Below, in pieces: positions 7,496 to 17,456 of a stretch of 64,000 bases of DNA; within the stretch, counting starts at the first letter, position 1, and the number at the start of each line of letters is the position of its first letter. Below the pieces are notes generated by a model that worked only from the letters and a program-made list of their open reading frames with translations, had not been told where the DNA came from and did no database searches. The stretch is from assembly GCF_030846775.1 (NCBI RefSeq), contig NZ_CP132910.1, positions 4,963,001 through 5,027,000 of the forward strand, in the 5' to 3' direction. This stretch comes from Geothrix sp. 21YS21S-2 (GTDB lineage: Bacteria; Acidobacteriota; Holophagae; Holophagales; Holophagaceae). The translations under genes and the position numbers were made by a program.

Positions 7496-10400
7496 ATGCT
7501 CGAGCTGACCTACTCCAACCGCACCGAAGCCCTGCTCGACCTCCTCGCCTCCCGGGTGCGGGCCGAGCGGGCCGCGGGCCGGGGCCCCTGGGAGCCCATC
7601 CACCTGGTGGCCCCCAACCCGTATTTCAAGGAATACCTCCGCCAGGCCCTGGCCCGGGAGCTGGGCGTGGCGGCGAACATCGAGTTCACCTATCTGGATG
7701 GGCTGTGGAAGGACCTCCTGGTGGACGACGGCCGGAAGCTGCTGGCCTTCGACCTCATCCGGGCCGGGCTTCTCGGCATCCTGGGGGACCGGGGGCTGCT
7801 GGCCCAGCCGGACATGGTGCCGGTGCGGGACTACCTGGGCACGGAGACCGGGCAGCTCAAGCGCGTTCAGCTGGCCACCGAGCTGGCCAAGGTCTTCGAG
7901 GAATACCAGATGAGCCGGCCGGACTGGATCGACGCCTGGCGCGCGGGGCGCAAGGTCACCGCGGACCCCGGCCTGGAGACCTGGCAGTCCCGCCTCTGGC
8001 TGGAAGTCGTGCGGGTCCTGGACACCGCGGGCCAGCCGGCGCGCCATCTCACGCTCCTCGAACTCATCAGGGGATCGCGCTTCGAGGGCATGAAGCTCCC
8101 CCGGGCCATCCACGCCTTCGGCCTGACCCACGTGGCCCAGGCCTACCAGCAGATCTTCCAGGCCTTCGCGCCGCTGCCGGACACGACCCTCCACCTCTAC
8201 GCCCTCAACCCCTGCGGGGAGTTCTGGGAGGACCTGGACACGGGCCGGAACCGGCTGTGGACGGGCCATCCCAAGCGGGAGGCGGCCCGGGCCGGCGCCT
8301 GGGACGCGACCACCGAGGATCCCTACCGCCTTGCCGTCGACGGCCCGCTCGCCCTGCGCCTGTGGGGCCGCCCGGGCCGCGAGAAGATCCGCCTGCTCAA
8401 CGAGGTGAGCGACTGCGACTTCACCTCCGCCTTCGAGCTGCCCGGCGCTTCGACCCTCCTGGGCCGGCTCCAGCGGGACATCCTGCTCTACAAGGAGCCC
8501 GACGCCGCCGAGGGGTCGGGGCCGGACGACAGCGTGCGCTGCCTCGCCTGCCCCAGCCCCAGGCGCGAAGCCGAGGTCGTGGCCTCGGAAATCTGGCGCC
8601 TGCTGGAGCTGCACGCCCAGACGGACCGCCCGCTGCATTTCTCCGAGATCGCCGTGGTGGTGCCGCCCGGCGACCAGGAGACCTATTACGCCCACCTCCA
8701 GGCCGCCTTCCACGACGCCCGCCAGATCCCCATGGTGCAGGGCACCGGCGCCTTCCCCATCCTGCGGGAGACCCTGGAGGCCGTGGAGCTGCTGCTGGCC
8801 CTGCCCACCTCCGGCCTCACCCGTGCCGCCGTCCTGCGCGTCCTCCTGCACCCCGCCCTGCGCCGCCGCTCCGGCGACCTGGACACCGGCGCCTGGGAGC
8901 GGTGGAGCGAGGAGTTCGGCATCGTCCGGGGCGCCGACCGCGCGGACTGGGCGGGCACGTACCTGGCCGAGGACGCCCTGAACTGGGACCAGGGCCTCAA
9001 GCGCCTGGTGCTGGGCGCCTTCATGACCGAAGGCGCGGACTTCCGGTCGGGGGACGACACCTACCGTGTGAACGGGGCGCGGGACGAGGGCCCGGCCACG
9101 GTCTTCATCGCCGAGGTCCGCGGCCTCTGCGGGGACGCCCGGGACCTGGCCGGCCTGGCCGCCGAGCCCGGGGCCTGGCCCCGCCGCCTGTTCGGCTACC
9201 TGGAGAAGTGGCTCGCCGTGGACGAAGGCGACGAGGCCGAGGCGGTGCTCAAGGCCCTGGACCGCATCAAGGGCTACCTGGACCGGATGTTCGAACGCCT
9301 GCCCCCGGCCCTGGCGCTGCCCCGCATGGACTTCATCGCCGCCCGCCACCTGGCCCTGGAGGCCCTGGAGCGCCTCAAGGACGAGCAGCCCGCGAACCTG
9401 GCACGGGGGGTCGTGGTGACCTCGTACGCCGCCATGCGCGCCATCCCCTTCCGGGCCATCTTCCTCATGGGCAACGGCGAGGGCAGCTTCCCCACCCGCA
9501 ACCCGAGGAACGCCCTCGACCTGCGCGCCGAGGGCCGCCGTCCCGGCGACGTGAGCCAGACGGAGAAGGAGAAGTACCTGTTCCTGGAGATGCTCCTGTC
9601 CGCCCGGGACCACCTGGTGCTCAGCTACGTGGCCCTGGACGAGCTCAGCGGCGAGCCCTTCGAGCCTTCGGGCCTCTACAAGGAGTTCCGCCAGCTGCTG
9701 GCCGCCTACCTCGCGCCGGAATGGGCGCCCGCGAAAAAGCGGGACCCCTTCCTGGAGACCCATCCCCTGCGGCGCTTCGACGCGGCCTATTTCCCCGGCT
9801 GGTTCCCGGGCGGCGGGCGGCTGCGCACCTGCTCGGAAGCCGCCGAGAAGGAGGCCCGGGCCCTGTGGCTGGGCAACCAGGCCAGGGCCCAGGGCGTGGT
9901 CATGCCCCCGCGCGTGGGCGACCTGCGGCAGGATGCCGCCGGCACCCTGCGCGCGGCCCTGGACACCCCCGGGGTGCCCGAGGCCTCCGGCGCCAGGGAG
10001 GTCATCAAGCTCAGCCTCTCCGACCTCCGCACCTTCCTGGAGTGCCCCCTCACCGGCGCCGCCGCCGTGCGCCTGGGCCTGCGCAAGCGGGACCTGGCGG
10101 ACCGGGCAGCGGTGGAGAACGAACCCTTCCAGAGCGACTTCCTGGAGTCCTGGGCCCTGCAGCGCGAGGTCGCCCTGGGGGCCCTGACCGGCCTCGAGCC
10201 GGCCGAGGCGGTCTACGACCGCTGCCTCAAGCGCCTCCAGTCCGAAGGCGCCGCGCCCTTCGGGGTGTTCTCCGAGGCGGAGCGGGGCGCCAACCTGCAG
10301 GTCATCCGGAACTGGGTCACCTACCTCCGGAACACCCCCGGCCGCCCCGAAACCTGGCGCCTGGGCGGCAACCGGTCCGGCGCCGAGGCCATCGATCACG

Positions 10401-10990
10401 CCCTGCCGCCCCTGACCCTGACCGTGCGGGTCGCCGGCGAGGAGCGCACGGTGGAGCTGGGCGGCGACCTGCGGGTGCAGTTCGGGGGCTCCCTCTTCCT
10501 GGAGACCGGCAAGCGCCCCTCCGCGTCCGCCCTGGGCAAGGTCCAGAAGAAGGCCCTGGCCGCCTTCGTGGACCACCACGTGCTGGCCTGCGTCGATGCG
10601 TCCCACGGGGAGCACCTGGCGCGGTTCGTCTTCGAAGCCGCGGTGAGCGGCCAGCAGGAATTCACCTTCCGCTTTCCGGCCCTGGCGCCGGAGCAGGCCC
10701 GGGAACGCCTGCGGGCCTGGCTGGAGGACCTCCTCGACCGCGACCACGCGGTGCTCCTGCCCATCGAGGCGGTCCTCAAGGGGTGGCCGGAGAAGCTCAG
10801 CCGGGAAAGCATCCTGGCCTTCGTGGACGAGAGCCTCAATGGCCCCGTGCCGACCCCGTTCAGCACCGTGCGCGGGCCCGTCCCCGATCCCGCCGGCTAC
10901 CCCCCGCCCGCCGATCCCAAGGCCATCATGGACCTCCGGCTCAAGGACTACCTGGACCTCGTGTGCGGTGTGGCAGGGGAGGGGGCCTGA
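7496..10990 (+). CDS. recC: RecBCD exonuclease V, RecC (gamma) subunit
   Basis: 1164 residues, close to the 1122 of E. coli RecC. The N-terminus IHLVAPNPYFKEYLRQALAR is the conserved opening of RecC, the inactive helicase-like subunit that splits the duplex and reads the Chi site. Later RecC-type features include VVVPPGDQETYYAHLQAAF, MPFRAI-type loop segment MRAIPFRAIFLMGNGEG and a C-terminal nuclease-like remnant with SLSDLRTFLECPLTGAA. The stop TGA overlaps the recB ATG (ATG begins on the last base of the stop), so recC and recB are translationally coupled. A weak -10 (TATTTT, 7467-7472) lies just upstream. Confidence 0.93.
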   Translation: MLELTYSNRTEALLDLLASRVRAERAAGRGPWEPIHLVAPNPYFKEYLRQALARELGVAANIEFTYLDGLWKDLLVDDGRKLLAFDLIRAGLLGILGDRGLLAQPDMVPVRDYLGTETGQLKRVQLATELAKVFEEYQMSRPDWIDAWRAGRKVTADPGLETWQSRLWLEVVRVLDTAGQPARHLTLLELIRGSRFEGMKLPRAIHAFGLTHVAQAYQQIFQAFAPLPDTTLHLYALNPCGEFWEDLDTGRNRLWTGHPKREAARAGAWDATTEDPYRLAVDGPLALRLWGRPGREKIRLLNEVSDCDFTSAFELPGASTLLGRLQRDILLYKEPDAAEGSGPDDSVRCLACPSPRREAEVVASEIWRLLELHAQTDRPLHFSEIAVVVPPGDQETYYAHLQAAFHDARQIPMVQGTGAFPILRETLEAVELLLALPTSGLTRAAVLRVLLHPALRRRSGDLDTGAWERWSEEFGIVRGADRADWAGTYLAEDALNWDQGLKRLVLGAFMTEGADFRSGDDTYRVNGARDEGPATVFIAEVRGLCGDARDLAGLAAEPGAWPRRLFGYLEKWLAVDEGDEAEAVLKALDRIKGYLDRMFERLPPALALPRMDFIAARHLALEALERLKDEQPANLARGVVVTSYAAMRAIPFRAIFLMGNGEGSFPTRNPRNALDLRAEGRRPGDVSQTEKEKYLFLEMLLSARDHLVLSYVALDELSGEPFEPSGLYKEFRQLLAAYLAPEWAPAKKRDPFLETHPLRRFDAAYFPGWFPGGGRLRTCSEAAEKEARALWLGNQARAQGVVMPPRVGDLRQDAAGTLRAALDTPGVPEASGAREVIKLSLSDLRTFLECPLTGAAAVRLGLRKRDLADRAAVENEPFQSDFLESWALQREVALGALTGLEPAEAVYDRCLKRLQSEGAAPFGVFSEAERGANLQVIRNWVTYLRNTPGRPETWRLGGNRSGAEAIDHALPPLTLTVRVAGEERTVELGGDLRVQFGGSLFLETGKRPSASALGKVQKKALAAFVDHHVLACVDASHGEHLARFVFEAAVSGQQEFTFRFPALAPEQARERLRAWLEDLLDRDHAVLLPIEAVLKGWPEKLSRESILAFVDESLNGPVPTPFSTVRGPVPDPAGYPPPADPKAIMDLRLKDYLDLVCGVAGEGA

Positions 10991-13900
10991 TGGTCACGTT
11001 CGGCAAACCCGCCCTTCTGGAAGGCATCGCAGGCTCCTGCGCCATCGAGGCCAGCGCCGGCACCGGCAAGACCTACACCCTGGAACACCTCATCGTCCAG
11101 CTCATCCTGGAGGGCACCGCCCTGGAGAACATCCTGGTGGTGACCTTCACGAAGAAGGCCACCCTGGAGCTGAAGGCCCGGGTGCGCGACAAGCTGGCCG
11201 GGCTGGTGGCCCTGGACATGGACCAGGTCCAGCCGGGCGAAGTCCCCTGCGAGCTCACGCCGGAGCTGAAGGCCCGCCTCGTTGCCGCCCTCATGGCCTT
11301 CGACCGGGCGACCATCTCCACCATCCACGGCTTCTGCCAGCAGGTCCTCAAGGACAGCGCCTTCGAAGGCGGCCAGCTCTTCCAGCAGGAGACCATCGCC
11401 AGCGACGAGGCCTTCGACCGGGCGTTCACGACCATGCTGCGCACGGACTTCGCCACCCGGCAGGCGAACCTCCTCCGGGTCGCCCTGCGGTTCCTGGGCA
11501 CCCCCGCGGACCTGCGGGACCTGCTCAAGGAGGCCCTCAAGGAGGACCAGCTCGACCTGCCCGCATTCGCGGACGCCCGCAGTTTCCTGAGCGCCTTCCC
11601 GGTGGCCCTGGCCCAGGCGTTCCTGGCCGACCCCAAACCGTTCGGCTTCCCCGAAGGCGCCACCGCCATCAAGAACCGCCTGAACCTGATCCTCCCGCGC
11701 CTGGAGCTGTTCCTGCAGGGCACTCCCGAGGAGTTCTGGCTGGACGGGGACTGGATCAAGGTCCAGCTCCTGGACAAGCTGGGTCCCTTCTCCGTGGACG
11801 GCCTCGGCGGCGAGGCCGCCGACCTGGCCCGGGCGGTGCGCGAGCTGGCCAACTTCAAGGCGATCCTGGTCGCCGCCTTCCTGCCTCCGCTGCGCGCCGA
11901 GCTCCGCCGCTTCAAGGCCGAGGAGGGGCTGTTCGACTTCGACGACATGATCAGCCAGGTGGCCGGCGCCCTGGAAGGTCCCCAGGGGGAGGCCCTCGCC
12001 GGCCGCCTGCGGGAGCGCTTCCACATCGCCCTCATCGACGAGTTCCAGGACACCGACGCCCGGCAGTGGAAGATCTTCAGCCGCGTCTTCCTGGCGTCGC
12101 CCGGGCACCGCCTCTTCCTCGTGGGGGATCCCAAGCAGGCCATCTACGGCTTCCGGGGCGGGGACCTGCCCACCTACGTGGAGGCCCTGGCCGAGCTCGG
12201 GCGAAAGGGCGCCCAGGTCCTGCACCTGGCCACCAACTACCGCTCCACCCGGGGCGTCATCGGCGGCTACAACGCCATCTTCCGGAATACCGGGGGCGTC
12301 CCCTTCTTCACCGGCGGCAACGAGGGCCACTACGAGCACCCCGTGGACTGCGGCAAGCCCGCGCTGGCCCTGACCGGGGCCCCGTCCATCAAGGTGGTGG
12401 ACGTGAAGGTGGCCGACGCCCGCACCACCAAGCTCCAGGCCGCGGCGGCCCTGGCCCGGGCCCTGGAGGCGACCCTCGGGGAGGGCCGGTTCAACGGCGA
12501 GCCGCTGGGGCCGGGGGATGTCTACGTGCTGACCCGCACCCTCGGCGAGGGCCGGATCATGGCCGACGCCCTGCGCGCCCGGGGCATCCCCGCCGCGCTC
12601 TACCGCCAGGACGGGCTCTTCGACGGTCCCGAGGCCGAAGCCTGCCGCGACCTGATGCTGGCCATCGAAGCGCCCTTCGACGAGTGCCGCCGCGCCAAGG
12701 TTCTGCTGGGGCCCTTCTTCGGGCTGAACCTCGCGGAGGCGGAGAAGGCCCGCAACCTGCCGGAAGGCCACCCCATCCTCACCCGGCTCTTCGCCTGGCG
12801 GGAGCTGGCCGCCCGCGGCCGTTATGGCGAAATGTTCAACCGCGTGGTGTCCGAAAGCGGCCTGAGCCAGCGGCTCCTCTTCCTGGACGAGAGCCAGCGC
12901 GCCCTCACCAACCTCCTGCACATCCTGGAGCTCCTCCAGCAGCAGGCCCTGGGCGGCCACTGCACCCTGGCGGGCCTGGCCGTGCAGGTGCAGCGCTGGA
13001 TCGACGGCGAGGACCGCCCGGCGGTGGAGGAAGGGGAGACCCAGCGCCTGGAGCGCGACGGCGGCACCGTGCAGGTGCTCACCATGCACAAGGCCAAGGG
13101 CCTCCAGGCCCCCGTGGTGGTCCTGTTCGGCGGCCTGTCCCAGGGCAGCACCAAGGCCAACCTCCACCGCTACCACCTCCACGGGGAGCGCCACGCCTGG
13201 GTGGGCTCCACCAAGGCCGCCACCGCCGCCGTCCAGGCCCTCATCGAGACGGAGGAGTCCGAGGAGGGCGAGCGCCTGGCCTACGTGGCCCTCACCCGGG
13301 CCGAAGCCCAGCTCATCCTCCCCTGCTACGTGCCGGGAGACGAGCCTCCCGCCCCCGGCGGCAGCTTCGACCCCGCCGGCGACCCGAAGAAGGGCCTCTA
13401 CCGCAACGTGAACCGCCGCCTGAAGACCCTGCTGGGCCCGGCGCCCCGCGATGACTTCGAGCGCCTTCCGGCCAGCGTGGCGGTCCCGGCCACCCGGACC
13501 CCCAACCCCGGCCCCTGGACCCTGGAGCTCCCCGCACCCCTGGACTTGCCCGCCTTCCCGTCCCTGCGCAAACTCGGGCGCCCCCTGTGGATGTTCAGCT
13601 ATTCCAGCCTCCAGAAGGGCCTCAAGCCCGGCTGGGGGGAAGGGGCCCACCTGGAGGAGGTGAAGGAGTTCACCCCCGCCGACGGCCCCCGCGGCGGCAA
13701 GAAGCTCGGCACGAAGGTCCATGCCGCCCTCGAGCATGTGGACCTGGCCTCCTTCGCCGGCGTGGACCAGGACACGTGGCTCGCGCTGCCGTCCACCAAG
13801 GCCCTGGCCGCCGCGTGGCTCCCCGAGGAGGGCCGCAGGGAGGCCCTGCGCTGGATCCACCACGCCATGACGATGCCCTGTCCGCTGCCCGACGGCGGCA

Positions 13901-14340
13901 CCGCCGTGCTCCACGAGGCCGACGAGCTGCTCCGGGAGCTGGACTTCCTCACGCCCTACGCCGATCGTCCGGATTTCCTGCACGGCTCCATGGACGTGCT
14001 CTTCCGGACCGGGGGAAAGGCCTATGTGCTGGACTGGAAGACCAACCGCCTGCCCGGCTACGACCCCGCGTCCCTGGACCAGACCGTCCGGGACCACTAC
14101 TGGCTGCAGGTGCAGATCTACGCCAGCACCGCCTGCCGCTTCCTGGGCATCACGGACGAGGCGCAATACGACGCCTTCGGCGGCGTGGTGTACGTGTTCC
14201 TGCGCGGCCTCCCCGAGGGTGGCCTCTGGACCTGCCGTCCGTCCTGGGCCGAACTCCAGGCCTGGGAGGCCGAGCTCAAGGCCCTCCCCGTCGACCAGAT
14301 GGTCCCCCCCCACGCCGGAGGCGAGCCCCGTGACCGATGA
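10990..14340 (+). CDS. recB: RecBCD exonuclease V, RecB (beta) helicase-nuclease
   Basis: About 1116 residues from ATG 10990. The UvrD-type helicase core is complete: Walker A IEASAGTGKTYT (residues ~18-29), Walker B LIDEFQDTD, motif III VGDPKQAIYGFRGGD, motif V TMHKAKGLQAPVV. The C-terminal RecB nuclease domain carries HGSMDVLFR and VLDWKTN, supplying the Asp and DxK metal ligands, then YWLQVQIYA. It provides 3'-5' helicase and the single nuclease centre of RecBCD for double-strand-break repair and degradation of invading linear DNA. It overlaps recD by 11 bp. Confidence 0.95.
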   Translation: MVTFGKPALLEGIAGSCAIEASAGTGKTYTLEHLIVQLILEGTALENILVVTFTKKATLELKARVRDKLAGLVALDMDQVQPGEVPCELTPELKARLVAALMAFDRATISTIHGFCQQVLKDSAFEGGQLFQQETIASDEAFDRAFTTMLRTDFATRQANLLRVALRFLGTPADLRDLLKEALKEDQLDLPAFADARSFLSAFPVALAQAFLADPKPFGFPEGATAIKNRLNLILPRLELFLQGTPEEFWLDGDWIKVQLLDKLGPFSVDGLGGEAADLARAVRELANFKAILVAAFLPPLRAELRRFKAEEGLFDFDDMISQVAGALEGPQGEALAGRLRERFHIALIDEFQDTDARQWKIFSRVFLASPGHRLFLVGDPKQAIYGFRGGDLPTYVEALAELGRKGAQVLHLATNYRSTRGVIGGYNAIFRNTGGVPFFTGGNEGHYEHPVDCGKPALALTGAPSIKVVDVKVADARTTKLQAAAALARALEATLGEGRFNGEPLGPGDVYVLTRTLGEGRIMADALRARGIPAALYRQDGLFDGPEAEACRDLMLAIEAPFDECRRAKVLLGPFFGLNLAEAEKARNLPEGHPILTRLFAWRELAARGRYGEMFNRVVSESGLSQRLLFLDESQRALTNLLHILELLQQQALGGHCTLAGLAVQVQRWIDGEDRPAVEEGETQRLERDGGTVQVLTMHKAKGLQAPVVVLFGGLSQGSTKANLHRYHLHGERHAWVGSTKAATAAVQALIETEESEEGERLAYVALTRAEAQLILPCYVPGDEPPAPGGSFDPAGDPKKGLYRNVNRRLKTLLGPAPRDDFERLPASVAVPATRTPNPGPWTLELPAPLDLPAFPSLRKLGRPLWMFSYSSLQKGLKPGWGEGAHLEEVKEFTPADGPRGGKKLGTKVHAALEHVDLASFAGVDQDTWLALPSTKALAAAWLPEEGRREALRWIHHAMTMPCPLPDGGTAVLHEADELLRELDFLTPYADRPDFLHGSMDVLFRTGGKAYVLDWKTNRLPGYDPASLDQTVRDHYWLQVQIYASTACRFLGITDEAQYDAFGGVVYVFLRGLPEGGLWTCRPSWAELQAWEAELKALPVDQMVPPHAGGEPRDR

Positions 14341-16222
14341 CTTCCTGCAGACCCTCGACCTCCACCGGGACCGGGCGTCCTTCCCCCGGCGCGTGGTCGA
14401 GCACCTGAAGACCCTGAACCAGGAACCCTCCGCGCTCATCTTCGCGTGGGAGCTGAGCGGCCTCGCCCCCGGCCTGGACGCCGACCGGCGCAAGCGCCTG
14501 TTCGCCATAGTCCTGGCCCTCCTGTCCGCCCAGGCCCAGGGCCACACCCGCATGCCCCTGGTCCCCGAGCCCGGCGGCCCCGCCGACCTCCTGTTCCAGG
14601 CCTTCAACCTGGAGTCCTTCGACCTGGAAGCCTTCCTGCGCAGGTCGGCCCCGTCCCTGGCCGGGGACCCCGGGGAGGCCAAGCCCCTGATCCTGGAGCA
14701 CGGCTGGCTCTACTCCCAGCGCCTCCTGGGCCACGAGCTGGACCTGGCCGCGCTGGCCGGCGCCCTGAAGACCGTGACCGCCGCCCCCATCGTGGACCCC
14801 CCCGAAGCCATCTTCCACCTGCGCGCCGGCCGCGCCCTGAACCCCGAGCAGCGCCAGGCCGTGGCCATGGCCCTGCGGGGCGGCCTCACCCTCATCACCG
14901 GCGGCCCCGGCACCGGCAAGACCTCCATCGTCGTCACCATCCTCCGCGCCCTCCTGCGCCAGCCCGGCATCCGGCTGGAGGACATCGCCCTGGCCGCCCC
15001 CACCGGCAAGGCCGCGCAGCGCATGGGGGAATCCATCATGGAATCCCTGGCCCAGCTGGAGAACCCCGAGGCCATCGACCGCGAGCTCCAAAAGGCCGCC
15101 CTGGACCCCGCCACCCTCCATCGCCTCCTGGCCTGGCACCCCGCCGAGGAGCGCTTCCGCCACGGCCCCGGCAACCCCCTCTCCGCCCGCATCGTCATCG
15201 CCGACGAAGCCTCCATGATCAGCCAGGAGCACCTGTGCCGCCTCCTGGGCGCCCTGGCCCCCGGCGCCCGCCTCGTCCTCCTGGGCGACGCCGACCAGCT
15301 CCCCAGCGTCGAGGAAGGCTGCGCCTTCAGCGACATGGTCAAGAGCCTGGCGCCCCAGTGCGTGACCCTGCGCACCAGCTACCGCATGGACGCCGGCGAC
15401 CCCGAAGGCCGCAACATCCTGTCCGTCGCCGCCGCCATCCGCACCCAGACCGACCTGTGGGAAGGCGCGGAACCCATCCACGTCCGCGCCACCGTGGACG
15501 ACCTCACCTTCCGGCAGGTCGAGCTCGTGGACCCCTCCCCCGGCGTCATGGAGGCCTTCCTGGAACGCTGGCTCCAGAAGGAAGTGACCAGCCTCGAAGG
15601 CTTCCTCCCCAAGGTCACCCGCACCTACACCTTCACCGGCGGCGCCTGGTCCGCGGCCGACCTCGTTCCCCTGGCCGCCCTCTTCCACCACTTCAACCAG
15701 TTCCGCATCCTCTGCGCCCTGCGGGAGGCCCCCGGCCTGCGCGGCGTCCAGGACCTCAACAGGCACTTCCACAAACGCATGCTGGCCCTGACGGGCGAAG
15801 GCCTGCGCAATCCCGTGCCCTTCTGCGCCGGCGAGCCCGTGATGATGACCGCCAACGACTACCGGCGCGGCATCTACAACGGCGACCAGGGGCTGGTGCT
15901 GAAGGTCCTGTTCGACGGCGTCCTGCGCCAGGCCGCCGTCTTCCCGAGGCCCGGCGGCTTCGTGCCCTTCCCGCTGGACCCGCTCAGGCACCAGCTGGAG
16001 CACGCGTTCGCCATGACGGTGCACAAATCGCAGGGATCGGAGTACAAGCGCATCGCCATCGTGCTGCCGAAGACCAACCACCGGGCGCTGACGCGGGAGC
16101 TGCTGTACACCGGGCTGACGCGGGCGAGCAAGGGGGTCGTGCTGCTGGCCGAGAAGGAGCGGGTGCCGTTCGCGGCGGGGAATCCGTCGGTGCGGGAGTC
16201 GGGGCTGGCGGAGAGGCTCTAG
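14330..16222 (+). CDS. recD: RecBCD exonuclease V, RecD (alpha) helicase
   Basis: 630 residues from a GTG start (TDDFLQTLDLHRDR) inside the end of recB. SF1B helicase motifs: Walker A TGGPGTGKTSI (~residue 190), Walker B IVIADEASMI, motif III LGDADQLPSVEEG, and C-terminal TVHKSQGSEYKRIAIVLP (2B/SH3 region). RecD is the fast 5'-3' motor of the complex. The gene is coupled to recB and completes the operon. Its stop codon TAG shares the palindrome CTAG at 16219-16222 with the stop of the convergent gene, so both genes end on the same four bases. Confidence 0.95.
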   Translation: MTDDFLQTLDLHRDRASFPRRVVEHLKTLNQEPSALIFAWELSGLAPGLDADRRKRLFAIVLALLSAQAQGHTRMPLVPEPGGPADLLFQAFNLESFDLEAFLRRSAPSLAGDPGEAKPLILEHGWLYSQRLLGHELDLAALAGALKTVTAAPIVDPPEAIFHLRAGRALNPEQRQAVAMALRGGLTLITGGPGTGKTSIVVTILRALLRQPGIRLEDIALAAPTGKAAQRMGESIMESLAQLENPEAIDRELQKAALDPATLHRLLAWHPAEERFRHGPGNPLSARIVIADEASMISQEHLCRLLGALAPGARLVLLGDADQLPSVEEGCAFSDMVKSLAPQCVTLRTSYRMDAGDPEGRNILSVAAAIRTQTDLWEGAEPIHVRATVDDLTFRQVELVDPSPGVMEAFLERWLQKEVTSLEGFLPKVTRTYTFTGGAWSAADLVPLAALFHHFNQFRILCALREAPGLRGVQDLNRHFHKRMLALTGEGLRNPVPFCAGEPVMMTANDYRRGIYNGDQGLVLKVLFDGVLRQAAVFPRPGGFVPFPLDPLRHQLEHAFAMTVHKSQGSEYKRIAIVLPKTNHRALTRELLYTGLTRASKGVVLLAEKERVPFAAGNPSVRESGLAERL

Positions 16223-17364
16223 CGGAGCAGGGACTTGTACTTGCCCATGATGTTGTCCAGCTTGATGTACTGGACCTGGAACTTCTTCAGCAGCGCCTGA
16301 ACCGTGCTCTCGTCGAAGGCCAGCTCGGTGATGCCGTGCCGCTCGGGGTATTCCTCCTCGTCGAAGACCCGGCACCACTGCTTCCAGTCCCCGATGGGCG
16401 TGTAGTCCGGATCGATGACCCCCTTCCCCAGCAGGGCGATGGTCGCCAGCTGCGACTTGAATTCCTTGCGGGACTCGGCCTCGATGAAGATCCGGGCGGC
16501 GGGCATGGAGCCCTTGTAGTGGTGGAACAGGTACGTGACCGGCAGGCCCAGCTCCTCCCACGCGGTGTCGAAGATCTTGATCTCCACGATCTCGCCCCGG
16601 GACGGGTAGACCGTATGCGTCAGGTTCTTCCCGGTGAACCGGTTGACGCCCTCCACGAGGCGGGCCCCGATCTCGCCCAGGTTGGGGCGGTTCTTCATGA
16701 GCACGTCCAGGGCCCTGGCGACGTCAGGGTTGGCCCACAGGGCCCGCGCCCGGGCGTTCTGCTCTTCACCGTTCATGAAATTCTCCTTGATGTTTGCGGC
16801 CAGCAGTCTCAGGATTCCCGATTCGTCCTGTTCCCGCAGGGGAGCGACGGCTTCGCGGATCGCGGCCCAGGCCAACGGGAGGCAGGGGAACCGGGACTCG
16901 GGGTTGTGCGTCCTGGGCAGGCGGCCGCCCGGGGTGAGGAAGATGAACAGACCGCGCCACTGGGGAAAGCGTTCCTCGAGGACCTTCTGGTCGTCGGAGA
17001 TCTGGCCGGGCCGTTCCCGGGCCCAGATGTTGGTCTGGATGGCGATGAGGAGCTTGCGCTCCTCGTCCAGGAGCAGGACGTCGATGTCCCGGTACTCCGC
17101 GCGCCCCTTGAACCGGGCTTCGTGCAGGTCGGCGCCGAGGGGGCCGGCCGGGAGGGAGGGCAGGATGGCAGGCCAGATCGCCTGGCCGAAAGCCAAGGGG
17201 CCCCCGTGCGACAGGATCCGGGCCAGGAGCCGGGAATGGCTGGCTTCGTCGTCGTGGAGGCCCAGGATCTTCATGGGATTCACGGCCGGGCGTTCCCGCT
17301 GAAGCTGGAGGAAGTCCGGGTGGCCCACCAGGGGGTCGAAAAGCGCAGAATCCAGGTCGTCCAC
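16219..17364 (-). CDS. PD-(D/E)XK nuclease-superfamily protein with altered active site
   Basis: About 381 residues from GTG 17364, chosen because GGAG lies about 6 nt upstream; GTG 17376 is also in frame. The N-terminal MKILGLHDDEASHSRLLARI matches the opening helix of PDDEXK_4-like proteins, where Glu and His line the site. The core is YRDIDVLLLDEERKLLIAIQTN: the first Asp is kept, but the usual E-x-K at the end of the strand reads Q-T-N. The rest contains several aromatic patches and no second domain I can name. Such proteins occur near defence genes; here the neighbour is recBCD, ending on the shared CTAG. It may be a catalytically dead DNA-binding protein. Confidence 0.6.
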   Translation of the reverse strand: MDDLDSALFDPLVGHPDFLQLQRERPAVNPMKILGLHDDEASHSRLLARILSHGGPLAFGQAIWPAILPSLPAGPLGADLHEARFKGRAEYRDIDVLLLDEERKLLIAIQTNIWARERPGQISDDQKVLEERFPQWRGLFIFLTPGGRLPRTHNPESRFPCLPLAWAAIREAVAPLREQDESGILRLLAANIKENFMNGEEQNARARALWANPDVARALDVLMKNRPNLGEIGARLVEGVNRFTGKNLTHTVYPSRGEIVEIKIFDTAWEELGLPVTYLFHHYKGSMPAARIFIEAESRKEFKSQLATIALLGKGVIDPDYTPIGDWKQWCRVFDEEEYPERHGITELAFDESTVQALLKKFQVQYIKLDNIMGKYKSLLR

Positions 17365-17456
17365 GGGGGGCTCCACACGTTGGAAAGATGAACCCCAAGC
17401 ATAGCCGTGAAACGGGGCGCGCGGTCCGGCCTCGTTCGCACCCGCACTTCCGGCAC

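Noticed and set aside
7474-10989. Very long frame upstream of recB as one giant protein
   Set aside because: This part is out of frame with the recC gene and has shadow composition; the ATG at 10990 with overlapping recC stop is the true recB start.
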